A DNA stretch of 64,000 bases from positions 1 to 64,000 of the forward strand of contig CAYPAV010000016.1 of the NCBI GenBank assembly GCA_964408805.1, written 5' to 3'. The notes under the pieces were generated by a model. The model did not search any database. It saw only the letters and a list, made by a program, of their open reading frames with translations, and was not told the origin of the DNA. The translations under genes and the position numbers were made by a program. Shown one piece after another: positions 34,897 to 43,236 of the stretch (position 1 is the stretch's first letter; the number at the start of each line of letters is the position of its first letter). The DNA is from CAYPAV01 sp964408805 (GTDB taxonomy: Bacteria > Pseudomonadota > Alphaproteobacteria > UBA8366).

Positions 34897-34906
34897 TATG
34901 GTGTCC
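34897..34906 (+). repeat. Right copy of 10-bp inverted repeat
   Basis: TATGGTGTCC, the reverse complement of 34151-34160. It follows the end of the transposase frame by 26 bases and lies in AT-rich DNA (AATAAA before it, ACTTATTAAAAATA after it). Confidence 0.65.
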
Positions 34907-34927
34907 ACTTATTAAAAATACCGCGTG

Positions 34928-36070
34928 CTAATCCGCCTTGAAGATGTCGTGGCGGCGCATGAAGTCGGGGGCGATGGCGCGGAGGCGGGTGTCGGAGACG
35001 CGGCCCGTCCGAGTCATGTAGGCGTAAGCGAAATCGTAGGGCGCGGCGGTCATCCGGTCGGCCATCGCCTCGTACCAGCGGGCACTTCGGAGCGAGGCCT
35101 CGGCGATCTTCTCGGCGGGCGGGCGGCGCGCCGCCTCGAACCGTTCGAGCGCGCGGTCGAGCGCATTCTGGTCGTCGCGAAGCGCCCGCCGAAGCGCCCC
35201 ATGGAGAGCCAGCGCGTCCTCCATCGCCAGGCGCGTGCCTGAACCGATCGAGAACTGGGCGGTGCGAACCGCATCCCCGATGAGCACGACCCGATCGCGC
35301 ACCCAGCGAGCCGAGCGCACGAGATCGAATTGCCGCCACTCGGACTTGTTCGAGATCAGCGGATGGCTGTCGAGCTCGGCGGCGAAGACGGCTTCGCAAT
35401 ATTCCCGCGAGGCTACGTCCGTCATTGCCCCCAGGCCGGCGCGGCGGAAGGTGTCGGGATCGCATTCGACCAGGAAGGTGCTCATATTCGGCGTGTAACG
35501 ATAGTGGTGCGCGCAAAAGACGCCGTCCGCGTTCCGCCGGAAGGTGAGGGTCAGGGTTTCGAACCGCCGGGTGGTCCCATACCAGATGAAGGGGTTCGGC
35601 AGTTTCTCGACCCGCCGGCCGAAATCCGTCACCGCCGCATCGCCGACCAGAGAATTGGCGCCGTCGGCGCCGACGACGAGATCATATTCCGACAGCGCCG
35701 CGAGATCGTCGACCGGCCGTCGGTAGTGGAGTTCGGCACCCGCCGCCGCCGCGCGAGCCGCCAACAGGTTCAACAATTCGAGCCGGCCGATCGCGCCGAA
35801 CCCATTGCCGTCGATGGCGACCGGCGTCTCCTCGTGAACCACGGTGATGTCGGGCCAGGTCTCGAGATACGCGGCGAGCGCGGCATGAGTGTCGGGATCG
35901 TCGTCCCGCAGGAAATCAAGCGCGCGGTCGGAGAAGACGACACCGAAGCCGAACGTCGCGTCCGAGGGATTGCGCTCGAAGACCTCGATCGCGGTAAAGA
36001 GTCCGTCGCGGGCCAGCAGATAGGCGAGGTAAAGCCCGGCGGGGCCGCCGCCGACGATGGCGACCTTCAC
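34928..36070 (-). CDS. FAD monooxygenase resembling the flavin domain of salicylyl-CoA/anthraniloyl-CoA hydroxylases
   Basis: A 380-residue flavoprotein hydroxylase. It has KVAIVGGGPAGLYLAYLL, TFGFGVVFSDRALDFL, LVVGADGANSLV and VVLIGDAVRTAQFSIGSGTRLAMEDALAL. FGxGVVFSD and HFSIGSGT-type motifs are those of the N-terminal half of salicylyl-CoA 5-hydroxylase and 2-aminobenzoyl-CoA monooxygenase, but the old-yellow-enzyme half those proteins carry is missing; the frame ends at a normal DFMRRHDIFKAD tail. It may hydroxylate an aromatic CoA-ester or acid alone. It starts 31 bases after the alpha/beta hydrolase ends, on the same strand. Confidence 0.88.
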   Translation of the reverse strand: MKVAIVGGGPAGLYLAYLLARDGLFTAIEVFERNPSDATFGFGVVFSDRALDFLRDDDPDTHAALAAYLETWPDITVVHEETPVAIDGNGFGAIGRLELLNLLAARAAAAGAELHYRRPVDDLAALSEYDLVVGADGANSLVGDAAVTDFGRRVEKLPNPFIWYGTTRRFETLTLTFRRNADGVFCAHHYRYTPNMSTFLVECDPDTFRRAGLGAMTDVASREYCEAVFAAELDSHPLISNKSEWRQFDLVRSARWVRDRVVLIGDAVRTAQFSIGSGTRLAMEDALALHGALRRALRDDQNALDRALERFEAARRPPAEKIAEASLRSARWYEAMADRMTAAPYDFAYAYMTRTGRVSDTRLRAIAPDFMRRHDIFKAD

Positions 36071-36101
36071 GATTCGCGCTCCCGAACCGTACCGGCCCCG
36101 C

Positions 36102-36950
36102 TCACGCCAGCAGCCAATCCCGCACCAATGCGACCTGGTCCGCCGCCATCAGGGCCGGCGCATGTCCGCAGCCTTCGATTTCCACGCATTCCGCCTTCGG
36201 CCCCCGCCGGGTCATCGCCTCGGCATCGGCCTTCAGCAACAAATCCGAGTTGACGCCCCGGAGCGCCAGCACCGAACACTGGATGGCGTCCCAAAAGGCC
36301 CACATATCCGCATCCTCGATCGGTCCCGCCTTGAAATTGTCGGCGATGGCGGGATCGTAGCTGAGGGTAAATTTACCGTTGTCGAGGCGGCGGTGCCCGT
36401 GCCGGGCCATATGGCGCCACTGATCGTCGGTCAGGTCGCCGAAATCCGCATGCACCTCGCGGAGATAGGCCTCGAGAGCCTCCAGATCGTCGAATTCCCG
36501 GCGCGTGCCCACATAGCCGCCGATCCGCTCCAAGGCCGCCTTCGGAAGGAAGGGGCCGACATCGTTGACGATCAGGCGCCGGACCGGCGTCCCGGGCAAA
36601 CCCGCCATCAGCATCCCCAGAATGCCCCCCATCGAGGTGCCGAGCCAATCGACCCGCGCCACGTTCAGCCTCGCCAGCAGGGTCGCCAGGTCGCCGAGGT
36701 AGCCGGGGTTGTTGTAATGTTTACCGTCGGCCAGCCAATCGCTTCGCCCCCTTCCCGCGATATCGGGACAAATCACCCGGTAGCGATCCTCGAGCGCGGC
36801 GGCGAGGGTGTCGAAGTCGCGGCCGTTCCGGGTCAGCCCGTGGACGCAGATCAAGACATTCGGATTGTCCGGCGCCCCCCAATCCGTATAGGCAATGCGG
36901 TGAAATCCGGTCTTGCCGAGACATTGCACCGACCCTTCGGTCATGCCCAT
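36102..36950 (-). CDS. Alpha/beta hydrolase
   Basis: A 282-residue alpha/beta hydrolase. The oxyanion strand is LICVHGLTRNGRDF, the nucleophile elbow LGTSMGGILGM carries the serine, the acid is the Asp in LRGVNSDLLLKAD, and the base His is in EIEGCGHAPALM. The DIAGRGRSDW motif is the usual D-x-GxGxS. It probably cleaves a C-C or ester bond in an aromatic or lactone intermediate. It precedes the FAD monooxygenase by 31 bases on the same strand, and the two likely form an operon. Confidence 0.9.
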   Translation of the reverse strand: MGMTEGSVQCLGKTGFHRIAYTDWGAPDNPNVLICVHGLTRNGRDFDTLAAALEDRYRVICPDIAGRGRSDWLADGKHYNNPGYLGDLATLLARLNVARVDWLGTSMGGILGMLMAGLPGTPVRRLIVNDVGPFLPKAALERIGGYVGTRREFDDLEALEAYLREVHADFGDLTDDQWRHMARHGHRRLDNGKFTLSYDPAIADNFKAGPIEDADMWAFWDAIQCSVLALRGVNSDLLLKADAEAMTRRGPKAECVEIEGCGHAPALMAADQVALVRDWLLA

Positions 36951-37002
36951 GTCGGTTTTCCCCCGTTGATCCGCCCAATTTTCAAACGGCGGTCATGTCC
37001 CC

Positions 37003-37638
37003 TCAAGACAACGCATCCCGCACCCGGCCGAAGACGTCATGGAACATCTCCGTCGTCAGCCGCCCGGTATTGGTGTTGTAGCGCGAGCAATGATAGCTGT
37101 CGACGAGCATCCGGCCCCGGGGTAGCTCGAAGTCGGCGCCATGGCCGAACTTATGCGCGCTCGCCTTCAGCCCATATGCCCGGAGCACCGAAGCATGCGC
37201 CACGGTACCGAGCGCCAGCACGACCTTCAATACCGTCATCGCCCCAAATTCCGCCACCAGGAACGGTCGGCAGGCGTTGAGTTCGGCGCCGACCGGCTTG
37301 TTTCCGGGCGGCACACAGCGCACCACATTGGTGATCCGGCAATCGCGCAAGAGGAGTCCGTCATCGGAACGCGCGTCATAGCGCCCCTCGGCGAAACCGA
37401 ATGCGGCCAATGTCGGATAGAGGAGATCGCCCGCATAGTCCCCGGTGAACGGCCGGGCGGTACGGTTGGCCCCCTTCAGTCCCGGTGCCAGCCCGACGAC
37501 CAGGAGACGCGCTGAAATAGGCCCGAAACTTTCGACCGGCGCGTTGTGAAATTCGGGATAGGCGGCCTGGTTCTCCCGCCGAAAGGCGGCGAGACGCGGG
37601 CAGAGATCGCAGTCGACACGCGGCGCGTGCGGCGCCAT
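37003..37638 (-). CDS. Type-5 uracil-DNA glycosylase (UdgB)
   Basis: A 211-residue uracil-DNA glycosylase of the UDGb group. Motif A is VVGLAPGLKGANRTARPFTG and motif B is DSYHCSRYNTNTGRLT, in the place of the family's HPSRQNTxTGRLT; the first half has the cysteines CDLCP and later NVVRCVPPGNKP that bind the iron-sulfur cluster. Such enzymes excise uracil and deaminated bases. The His of motif B is shifted (YHC where HPS is usual), which may reduce catalytic strength. It is followed on the same strand by nothing close and preceded by the NYN-domain gene 8 bases upstream, so the two may be co-transcribed. Confidence 0.9.
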   Translation of the reverse strand: MAPHAPRVDCDLCPRLAAFRRENQAAYPEFHNAPVESFGPISARLLVVGLAPGLKGANRTARPFTGDYAGDLLYPTLAAFGFAEGRYDARSDDGLLLRDCRITNVVRCVPPGNKPVGAELNACRPFLVAEFGAMTVLKVVLALGTVAHASVLRAYGLKASAHKFGHGADFELPRGRMLVDSYHCSRYNTNTGRLTTEMFHDVFGRVRDALS

Positions 37639-37646
37639 GACTTCGA

Positions 37647-38264
37647 TCAGACCGTCTCAACGATCGGATCGTCGTCGTATTCTTCGTAGGTATCGTCGTT
37701 CGACGCCTCGTCATCGGCGGAGCGCGGCCGATGGGCGCGACTGATTTGGTCGGCTAGGTCCGACAACTCGATGAAATGGTCAGCCTGACGGCGCAATTCG
37801 TCGGCAACCATGGGGGGCGACGATTTGACCGTGCTAACAACACTCACCCTGACGCCCTTTTGCTGGACGGCCTCGACCAGGCGGCGGAAATCTCCATCGC
37901 CCGAGAGCAGCACGACGTGATCCAAATGCGGCGCCATCTCCAGCATGTCGATGGCGAGTTCGATATCCATGTCGCCCTTGATCTTGCGCCGGCCGTAGGA
38001 ATCGGTGAATTCCTTGGTCGGCTTGGTGACCATCGTATAGCCGTTGTAGTCGAGCCAATCGACCAGTGGCCGTATGGGAGAATATTCCTGGTCCTCGATC
38101 AGGGCCGTATAGTAGAGCGCCCGAATGAGATTGCATTTGCCTCGGAACATCTCCAACAAACGTTTGTAATCTATATCGAAACCAAAGGCGCGCGCGGCTG
38201 CGTACAAATTGGCGCCATCGACGAATAATGCGACTTTCTCGCCGTCTCTGAAATCCATGGACAT
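37647..38264 (-). CDS. NYN-domain (LabA/DUF88-type) protein
   Basis: A 205-residue NYN domain protein. It begins GEKVALFVDGANLYAAARAFG, with the first acidic residue of the PIN-like active site, and has the later Asp pattern KGDMDIELAIDMLEM and LLSGDGDFRRLVEAVQQKGV. These are the conserved acidic residues of the LabA/DUF88 branch, thought to be a metal-dependent nuclease acting on RNA. The C-terminal tail is acidic (DEASNDDTYEEYDDDP). Two ATGs (38264, 38258) are possible starts. It is divergent from rpoZ across a 275-base AT-rich gap. Confidence 0.9.
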   Translation of the reverse strand: MSMDFRDGEKVALFVDGANLYAAARAFGFDIDYKRLLEMFRGKCNLIRALYYTALIEDQEYSPIRPLVDWLDYNGYTMVTKPTKEFTDSYGRRKIKGDMDIELAIDMLEMAPHLDHVVLLSGDGDFRRLVEAVQQKGVRVSVVSTVKSSPPMVADELRRQADHFIELSDLADQISRAHRPRSADDEASNDDTYEEYDDDPIVETV

Positions 38265-38539
38265 TGAATATGACCTGCTTTCTTAACGTGAATATTTAAA
38301 TAAGAGGGAAGTATCGCGAATAAAGACCCTGCCCTCTTCGGTCTCTCTCTAATAAATTAAGTTAGGAACCACTTCGCCAACCTGCAAGGCCGTCCGAAAA
38401 TAAAATTTCCGACTTAAACGAGGAAGTTCCGTAAATTCTTGTAACTCTATCGAAAAATAGTGAAAACGGTCTTGAAATCGGGGTGTCGTCTCTGATATTT
38501 ACCCCTGCCTACTGATTTAACCATTTAGAGAGCCCGCCC
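38265..38539. other. Divergent promoter region between the NYN gene and rpoZ
   Basis: A 275-base AT-rich gap with no gene. It must hold the promoters of the NYN-domain gene (leftward) and rpoZ (rightward). A candidate rpoZ promoter is listed separately at 38472-38501. Other A/T stretches (for example 38350-38470) show no clear operator or hairpin by eye. Confidence 0.6.
38472..38501 (+). promoter_or_regulatory. Possible promoter of rpoZ-spoT
   Basis: TTGAAA at 38472-38477 and TATTTA at 38496-38501 are 18 bases apart, ending about 38 bases before the rpoZ ATG. The elements are moderate matches to the housekeeping consensus; no operator is recognisable. Confidence 0.3.
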
Positions 38540-38923
38540 ATGGCCCGCGTAACCGTCGAAGATTGCGTCGAGAGAGTGTCCAACCGGTTCGAACTCGTGA
38601 TGTTGGCGGCCAAGCGCAGCCGCGAGGTTTCGGCGGGATCGCCGCTCACGGTCGAGCGTGACAATGACAAGAATCCAGTCGTGGCCCTGCGGGAGATTGC
38701 CGACGATACGGTCAAGCTGGAGGATCTCCGCGAGGAACTCGTCCGGGGCCTGCAAAAGCATATCGAGGTGGACGAACCCGAGGAAAGCGATCTCATGGAA
38801 ATGATGACCGCAGCCTCGATGGCGGCGGACGCGAACGCCGATGCGCCGGGTCTGGCGGCGCCGATCGCCGACACAAAGAACGCCGAGGCGGACGGGAAAA
38901 CTGATCCGGAGTCGACCCCCTAA
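38540..38923 (+). CDS. rpoZ: RNA polymerase omega subunit
   Basis: A 127-residue omega subunit. The conserved core MARVTVEDCVERVSNRFELVMLAAKRSRE and the NPVVALREIADDTV motif are unmistakable. It aids assembly of RNA polymerase and in many bacteria forms part of a ppGpp site. The C-terminal 50 residues are acidic and alanine-rich, a normal alphaproteobacterial extension. It lies 36 bases before the relA/spoT homologue, the classical rpoZ-spoT pairing, so core transcription and the stringent response share a transcript. Confidence 0.97.
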   Translation: MARVTVEDCVERVSNRFELVMLAAKRSREVSAGSPLTVERDNDKNPVVALREIADDTVKLEDLREELVRGLQKHIEVDEPEESDLMEMMTAASMAADANADAPGLAAPIADTKNAEADGKTDPESTP

Positions 38924-38959
38924 GGTGACAGCTCCCTCATGCCGAGAGGATAATGCGGC

Positions 38960-41107
38960 ATGATGCGTCAATTCCAACTCGTCGAGAGAGTCCGGAGCTA
39001 CGATTCCCACGCGGATGAGGAAGCCCTCAACCGTGCCTACGTATTTTCAATGAAAGCCCACGGCAGCCAGCAGCGTGCCTCGGGCGATCCCTACTTCTCA
39101 CATCCCGTCGAAGTCGCCGGCATTCTCTCCGAAATGAAGCTCGACTCCGCGTCGATCGTAACCGGTCTGCTGCACGATACGGTCGAGGACACGGTCGCGA
39201 CCCTGGAGGATATAGAGAAGCTCTTCGGCGAGGAGATTGCGCGCCTCGTCGATGGTGTCACCAAGCTCAGCCAGTTGGAACTGCAATCCGATCAGACCAA
39301 ACAAGCGGAGAATTTTCGCAAGCTGTTGCTCGCCATGTCGGAGGATATCCGCGTCCTGCTGGTCAAGCTCGCGGACCGTCTGCACAATATGCGTACCCTC
39401 AAGCACATTTCGAACTCGGAAAAGCGGGCCCGGATCGCGCGCGAGACGATGGACATCTATGCGCCCCTGGCGGAGCGCATCGGCATTCGCGACTGGAAGG
39501 ACGAGCTCGAGGACATCGCCTTCGCCGAGCTCAATCTCGATGCCCGAAATTCGATCCTCAATCGGCTGGCCTTCCTCCGCGAGCGTGGCGGCGACCTGGT
39601 CGGCCGCGTCGTCGCCGAGCTGACCGAAACACTGCGGGCCGAGGGTATCGAAGCGAGGATAACCGGGCGCGAGAAACGGCCCTATTCGATCTGGCGCAAG
39701 ATGCAACGCCGCAATATCGGCTTCGAGCAGCTTTCCGACATCATGGCATTTCGCATCGTGGTCGACTCCACCGATCATTGCTACCGAGCACTTGGGGTCA
39801 TCCACGGCAAGTACCAGCTCGTGCCCGGCAGGTTCAAGGATTACATCTCGATCCCCAAACCTAACGGCTACGCGTCCATCCATAGCAGCGTGATCGGCCC
39901 CGAGAACCAGCGTATCGAAGTGCAGATCCGCACCGACAACATGCATCGGGTCGCCGAACTCGGCGTCGCCGCTCATTGGCAGTACAAGCAAGGGGTCCCG
40001 CTGACGGACGGCACGCAGTACCGATGGCTCCGCGAGTTGCTGGAGATCCTGGAGCATGCGACCGAGCCCGAGGAATTCCTCGAGCACACCAAGCTCGAGA
40101 TGTTCGCCGATCAGGTGTTCTGCTTCTCGCCGAAGGGCGATCTTTATGCCCTTCCCGACGGCGCCACGCCGGTCGATTTCGCCTATGCCGTCCATACCGA
40201 CATCGGCAACACTTGCGTCGGTGCCAAGATTAACGGCGGCATCATGCCGCTGCGGACTCGCTTGCAGAACGGCGACCAGGTGGAGATCACGACCTCGAAG
40301 GCGCAAACGCCGTCGCCGACATGGGAAAGTTTCGTCGTCACCGGCAAGGCGCGGGCTTGTATCCGACGCTTTGTCCGCAGCCAGCAGACCGAGCAATATC
40401 GGAGCCTCGGCCGCGAGATCGTCGACAAGGCGTTCTTCCAGACCGGCTACGAGCTGACTCGAAAGGCGATACGGGGTGTCCTCAAGAAATTGAATTTCAA
40501 GAGCGAGACAGGCCTCTACGCCGCGGTCGGCGAGGGACGCCTGACCGGCCGCGAGATCCTGGAAGCGGTCTATCCGGGCGCGAAGCGAGCCACTCGGCAA
40601 GAAAACGTCGTCGCACTGGATGACGCGCGACCAAGCGCCAAGCGAGACAACGACCACGCGATTCCCATCAAGGGCCTCATTCCCGGTATGGCGGTGCATT
40701 TTGCCGGGTGCTGCCACCCAATCCCCGGCGACCGCATCGTCGGCATCGTCACCACGGGCAAGGGGGTGACGCTTCACACCATCGATTGCGACGCCCTGGA
40801 GAGTTTCCAGGAATCGCCCGAACGCTGGATCGACGTCGCCTGGGAAGAAGGTTCCCAAGGCGACTTCGAACATGTCGCGCGCATCCATGCGATCCTCGCC
40901 AACGTGCCGGGCAGCTTGGGCACGCTTTCGACCGTCATCGGCCGCGACGGCGGTAATATCTCCAACCTCAAGATCACCAACCGATCGTCCGATTTTTTCG
41001 AACTGCTTGTCGATATCGAGGTCGCGGATGTAAAACAGTTGACCAATATCATCGCCGCGCTCCGGGCGTCTTCGGTCATCCACGCCGTCGAGCGCCAGCG
41101 CGGCTAG
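38960..41107 (+). CDS. RelA/SpoT-type bifunctional (p)ppGpp synthetase/hydrolase
   Basis: A 715-residue Rsh protein. The hydrolase HD domain has HPVEVAGIL and H72-D73 in LLHDTVEDT; the synthetase domain has KRPYSIWRKMQRR and DIMAFRIVV; the TGS domain lies near residues 385-450 (FCFSPKGDLYALPDGATPVDFAYAVHTD); and a C-terminal ACT domain ends at about 715 (HAILANVPGSLGTLSTV). Both catalytic centres look intact, so it likely makes and degrades the alarmone, as the single Rsh of most Alphaproteobacteria does. Two adjacent ATGs (38960, 38963) are possible starts with GAGAGGA upstream. It follows rpoZ and precedes pdxJ. Confidence 0.97.
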   Translation: MMRQFQLVERVRSYDSHADEEALNRAYVFSMKAHGSQQRASGDPYFSHPVEVAGILSEMKLDSASIVTGLLHDTVEDTVATLEDIEKLFGEEIARLVDGVTKLSQLELQSDQTKQAENFRKLLLAMSEDIRVLLVKLADRLHNMRTLKHISNSEKRARIARETMDIYAPLAERIGIRDWKDELEDIAFAELNLDARNSILNRLAFLRERGGDLVGRVVAELTETLRAEGIEARITGREKRPYSIWRKMQRRNIGFEQLSDIMAFRIVVDSTDHCYRALGVIHGKYQLVPGRFKDYISIPKPNGYASIHSSVIGPENQRIEVQIRTDNMHRVAELGVAAHWQYKQGVPLTDGTQYRWLRELLEILEHATEPEEFLEHTKLEMFADQVFCFSPKGDLYALPDGATPVDFAYAVHTDIGNTCVGAKINGGIMPLRTRLQNGDQVEITTSKAQTPSPTWESFVVTGKARACIRRFVRSQQTEQYRSLGREIVDKAFFQTGYELTRKAIRGVLKKLNFKSETGLYAAVGEGRLTGREILEAVYPGAKRATRQENVVALDDARPSAKRDNDHAIPIKGLIPGMAVHFAGCCHPIPGDRIVGIVTTGKGVTLHTIDCDALESFQESPERWIDVAWEEGSQGDFEHVARIHAILANVPGSLGTLSTVIGRDGGNISNLKITNRSSDFFELLVDIEVADVKQLTNIIAALRASSVIHAVERQRG

Positions 41108-41148
41108 TGGATTTGTGCCACTTGTGACGAGGCCGGAGGCAGCGCGTG

Positions 41149-41907
41149 ATGGAAAAGCGATATCTGAGACTGGGCGTAAACATCGACCATGTGGCGACGA
41201 TTCGAAACGCGCGGGGCATCCGGCATCCGGATCCGGTTCGCGCCGCCGTCATGGCGGCGAAGGCGGGCGCCGACGGCATCACCGCGCATCTTCGCGAGGA
41301 CCGTCGCCACATCGCCGACGAGGATATCGAACGCCTTACGAATGAGATCGATCTGCCGCTCAATCTGGAGATGGCGGCGACCGAGGAAATGTTGGAGATT
41401 GCCTTGCGGCATCGTCCGCACGCCGCCTGTATTGTCCCGGAGAAGCGCGAAGAACTGACGACCGAGGGTGGGCTGGATGCGATCGGCGGACATAATCACC
41501 TCTCGCCCCTAATCCGCCAATTGAACGAGGCCGGCATTCGCGTCTCGCTGTTCATCGACCCCGATCCGGCGCAACTCGACGCCGCCGTCTCGCTGCGGGC
41601 ACCGGTGATTGAAATCCACACCGGATCCTATTGCGACGTGGAAGGCGCCAACCGGGCCCGGGAACTCGCCCGCATCTCGGCCGCCGCCGAGCATGCCGAG
41701 AAAATCGGACTCGAATGCCACGCCGGACACGGCCTTTCCTTCGACACGGTCGGGCCGATCGCCGAGATCCAGACCATCGTCGAATTGAATATCGGTCATT
41801 TTCTGATCGGCGAGGCGATATTCGGCGGACTGGACAGCAGCATCAAACGCATACGCGCCCTGATGGACCGCGCCCGCGCCGAGGTTCAAGGCGAGCAGAG
41901 CGCCTAA
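41149..41907 (+). CDS. pdxJ: Pyridoxine 5'-phosphate synthase
   Basis: A 252-residue PdxJ TIM barrel. Family sequence is continuous from LRLGVNIDHVATIRNARG and GADGITAHLREDRRHIADED to LECHAGHGLSFDTVGPI and NIGHFLIGEAIFGGL. It condenses 1-deoxyxylulose 5-phosphate with 3-amino-2-oxopropyl phosphate in the last step of vitamin B6 synthesis. An ATG at 41149 with GGAGG nearby is used; a GTG three bases upstream is equally possible. It lies between spoT and acpS, one base before acpS, in the standard alphaproteobacterial order. Confidence 0.97.
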   Translation: MEKRYLRLGVNIDHVATIRNARGIRHPDPVRAAVMAAKAGADGITAHLREDRRHIADEDIERLTNEIDLPLNLEMAATEEMLEIALRHRPHAACIVPEKREELTTEGGLDAIGGHNHLSPLIRQLNEAGIRVSLFIDPDPAQLDAAVSLRAPVIEIHTGSYCDVEGANRARELARISAAAEHAEKIGLECHAGHGLSFDTVGPIAEIQTIVELNIGHFLIGEAIFGGLDSSIKRIRALMDRARAEVQGEQSA

Positions 41908-41908
41908 C

Positions 41909-42328
41909 ATGATCCTCGGGATCGGCACCGATATCATCGATATTCGCCGCGTCGAGAAGACCCTGGAGCGATTTCCGGGCCGCTTCGAGGCACGCTGCTT
42001 TACCGAGATCGAGCGGGCGAAGTCGGACCGCCGGGCCAATCGGGCGGCGAGCTACGCCAAGCGCTTCGCTGCGAAGGAAGCCTGCTCGAAGGCGCTAGGG
42101 ACGGGGTTCCGCCGCGGCGTCTTCTGGCGCGACCTTGGGGTCGTCAATCTCCGTTCGGGAAAACCGACGATGGCGCTGACGGGCGGCGCCAAACGGCGGC
42201 TCGACGAATTGACGCCCGATGGCATGGCGCCGCAGATCGACCTCACCATCACCGACGATTTCCCGCTTGCCCAAGCCTTCGTGATCATTTCCGCCGTGCC
42301 GGCGACATTGACCGAGGCCGCCGAGTAG
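41909..42328 (+). CDS. acpS: Holo-[acyl-carrier-protein] synthase
   Basis: A 139-residue AcpS. The motif GIGTDIIDIRRVEKTLERF with the magnesium-binding Asp, and KRFAAKEACSKALGTG with the Glu and Lys, are complete. It moves the 4'-phosphopantetheine arm from CoA to apo-ACP, needed for fatty acid synthesis. One base separates it from pdxJ, so translation is coupled. lepB follows after 118 bases. Confidence 0.97.
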   Translation: MILGIGTDIIDIRRVEKTLERFPGRFEARCFTEIERAKSDRRANRAASYAKRFAAKEACSKALGTGFRRGVFWRDLGVVNLRSGKPTMALTGGAKRRLDELTPDGMAPQIDLTITDDFPLAQAFVIISAVPATLTEAAE

Positions 42329-42446
42329 GAATTCATCCGCCTGACGGGCGGCGTGCCTTGACACCTCATGGCCTCCGCCCCACATTGGCGCGGCCCGCCG
42401 GGATGGGACGATCAGGCCGCGTGAACACGGGATTTCGAGCCACCGA

Positions 42447-43214
42447 ATGGACTCCAACAACGCCGAAGATAGCGAGCCCTCGGGTGTTCGAGCGAAGCTT
42501 GCCGGTTTTCTCGAACTTGCGCGCACCATCGTCTATGCCATCCTGATCGCCGTCACCATCCGCACTCTCGCCTACGAGCCTTTCAGTATCCCGTCGGGCT
42601 CGATGATCCCGACGCTGTTGGTCGGCGATTACCTCTTCGTTTCGAAATTCTCCTACGGTTATAGCCGGCACTCACTTCCCTTCAGCCTGCCCTTGTTCGA
42701 TGGTCGTTTCTTCGCCAGCCCGCCGGAACGCGGTGACGTCGCCGTGTTCAAATATCCGGTCCGGGATTCGAATTTCGAGAAAGACTATATTAAACGGATC
42801 GTCGGTCTTCCGGGCGACACGATGCAGGTCAACTCGGGCGTCCTACACATAAACGGCAAACCGGTCCGCCGCCGCAAGATCGGCGAATTCGAACTGGGCG
42901 GCGCCCTGCATCGGGACCTCAAGGTGCCGCTTTATATCGAAACGCTGCCCAACGGCCGGCGTCACCAGCTGATCGAGGTCGAAGGCGATTTCGGTCGTAT
43001 GGACCGTACCCGTGAATACACCGTCCCGCCCGGACATTACTTCGCCATGGGCGACAATCGGGACAATTCGCTCGACAGTCGATTCGGCTGGTTCGTGCCG
43101 ACGGAAAATCTGGTCGGCCGGGCCGAATTCCTGTTCTTCTCAAAGGCGAGCGAAACCTGGCCGTGGGAGATCTGGAATTGGCGCTTCACTCGCTTTTTCG
43201 ACGCCATCGAATAG
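42447..43214 (+). CDS. lepB: Signal peptidase I
   Basis: A 255-residue LepB. One N-terminal membrane segment (residues 28-48) is followed by the catalytic Ser in PSGSMIPTLLVGDYLF and the catalytic Lys in DYIKRIVGLPGD, the Ser/Lys dyad that cuts Sec and Tat signal peptides outside the inner membrane. The GDNRDNSLDSRFGW box near residue 205 is the conserved C-terminal motif. It leads the group lepB - rnc - era - recO. Confidence 0.97.
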   Translation: MDSNNAEDSEPSGVRAKLAGFLELARTIVYAILIAVTIRTLAYEPFSIPSGSMIPTLLVGDYLFVSKFSYGYSRHSLPFSLPLFDGRFFASPPERGDVAVFKYPVRDSNFEKDYIKRIVGLPGDTMQVNSGVLHINGKPVRRRKIGEFELGGALHRDLKVPLYIETLPNGRRHQLIEVEGDFGRMDRTREYTVPPGHYFAMGDNRDNSLDSRFGWFVPTENLVGRAEFLFFSKASETWPWEIWNWRFTRFFDAIE

Positions 43215-43236
43215 CTCGCGGTGTATAAACCGAACT

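Larger units (their letters stand above)
34149..34906 (+). mobile_element. RAYT-type (IS200/REP-associated transposase) element, decayed
   Basis: A Y1 transposase gene with a premature amber codon (34205-34870) is flanked by a perfect 10-bp inverted repeat, GGACACCATA at 34151-34160 and TATGGTGTCC at 34897-34906, with further loosely matching AT-rich bases outside it. The layout (short element, one transposase gene, inverted ends) fits a RAYT-like unit. The exact ends are uncertain because single-strand transposases recognise hairpins rather than classical terminal repeats. Confidence 0.6.

Noticed and set aside
39098..41083. Very long open frame on the strand opposite relA/spoT
   Set aside because: GC-rich third codon positions leave the complement free of stops; the translation shows no family pattern, while the plus-strand Rsh is clear.
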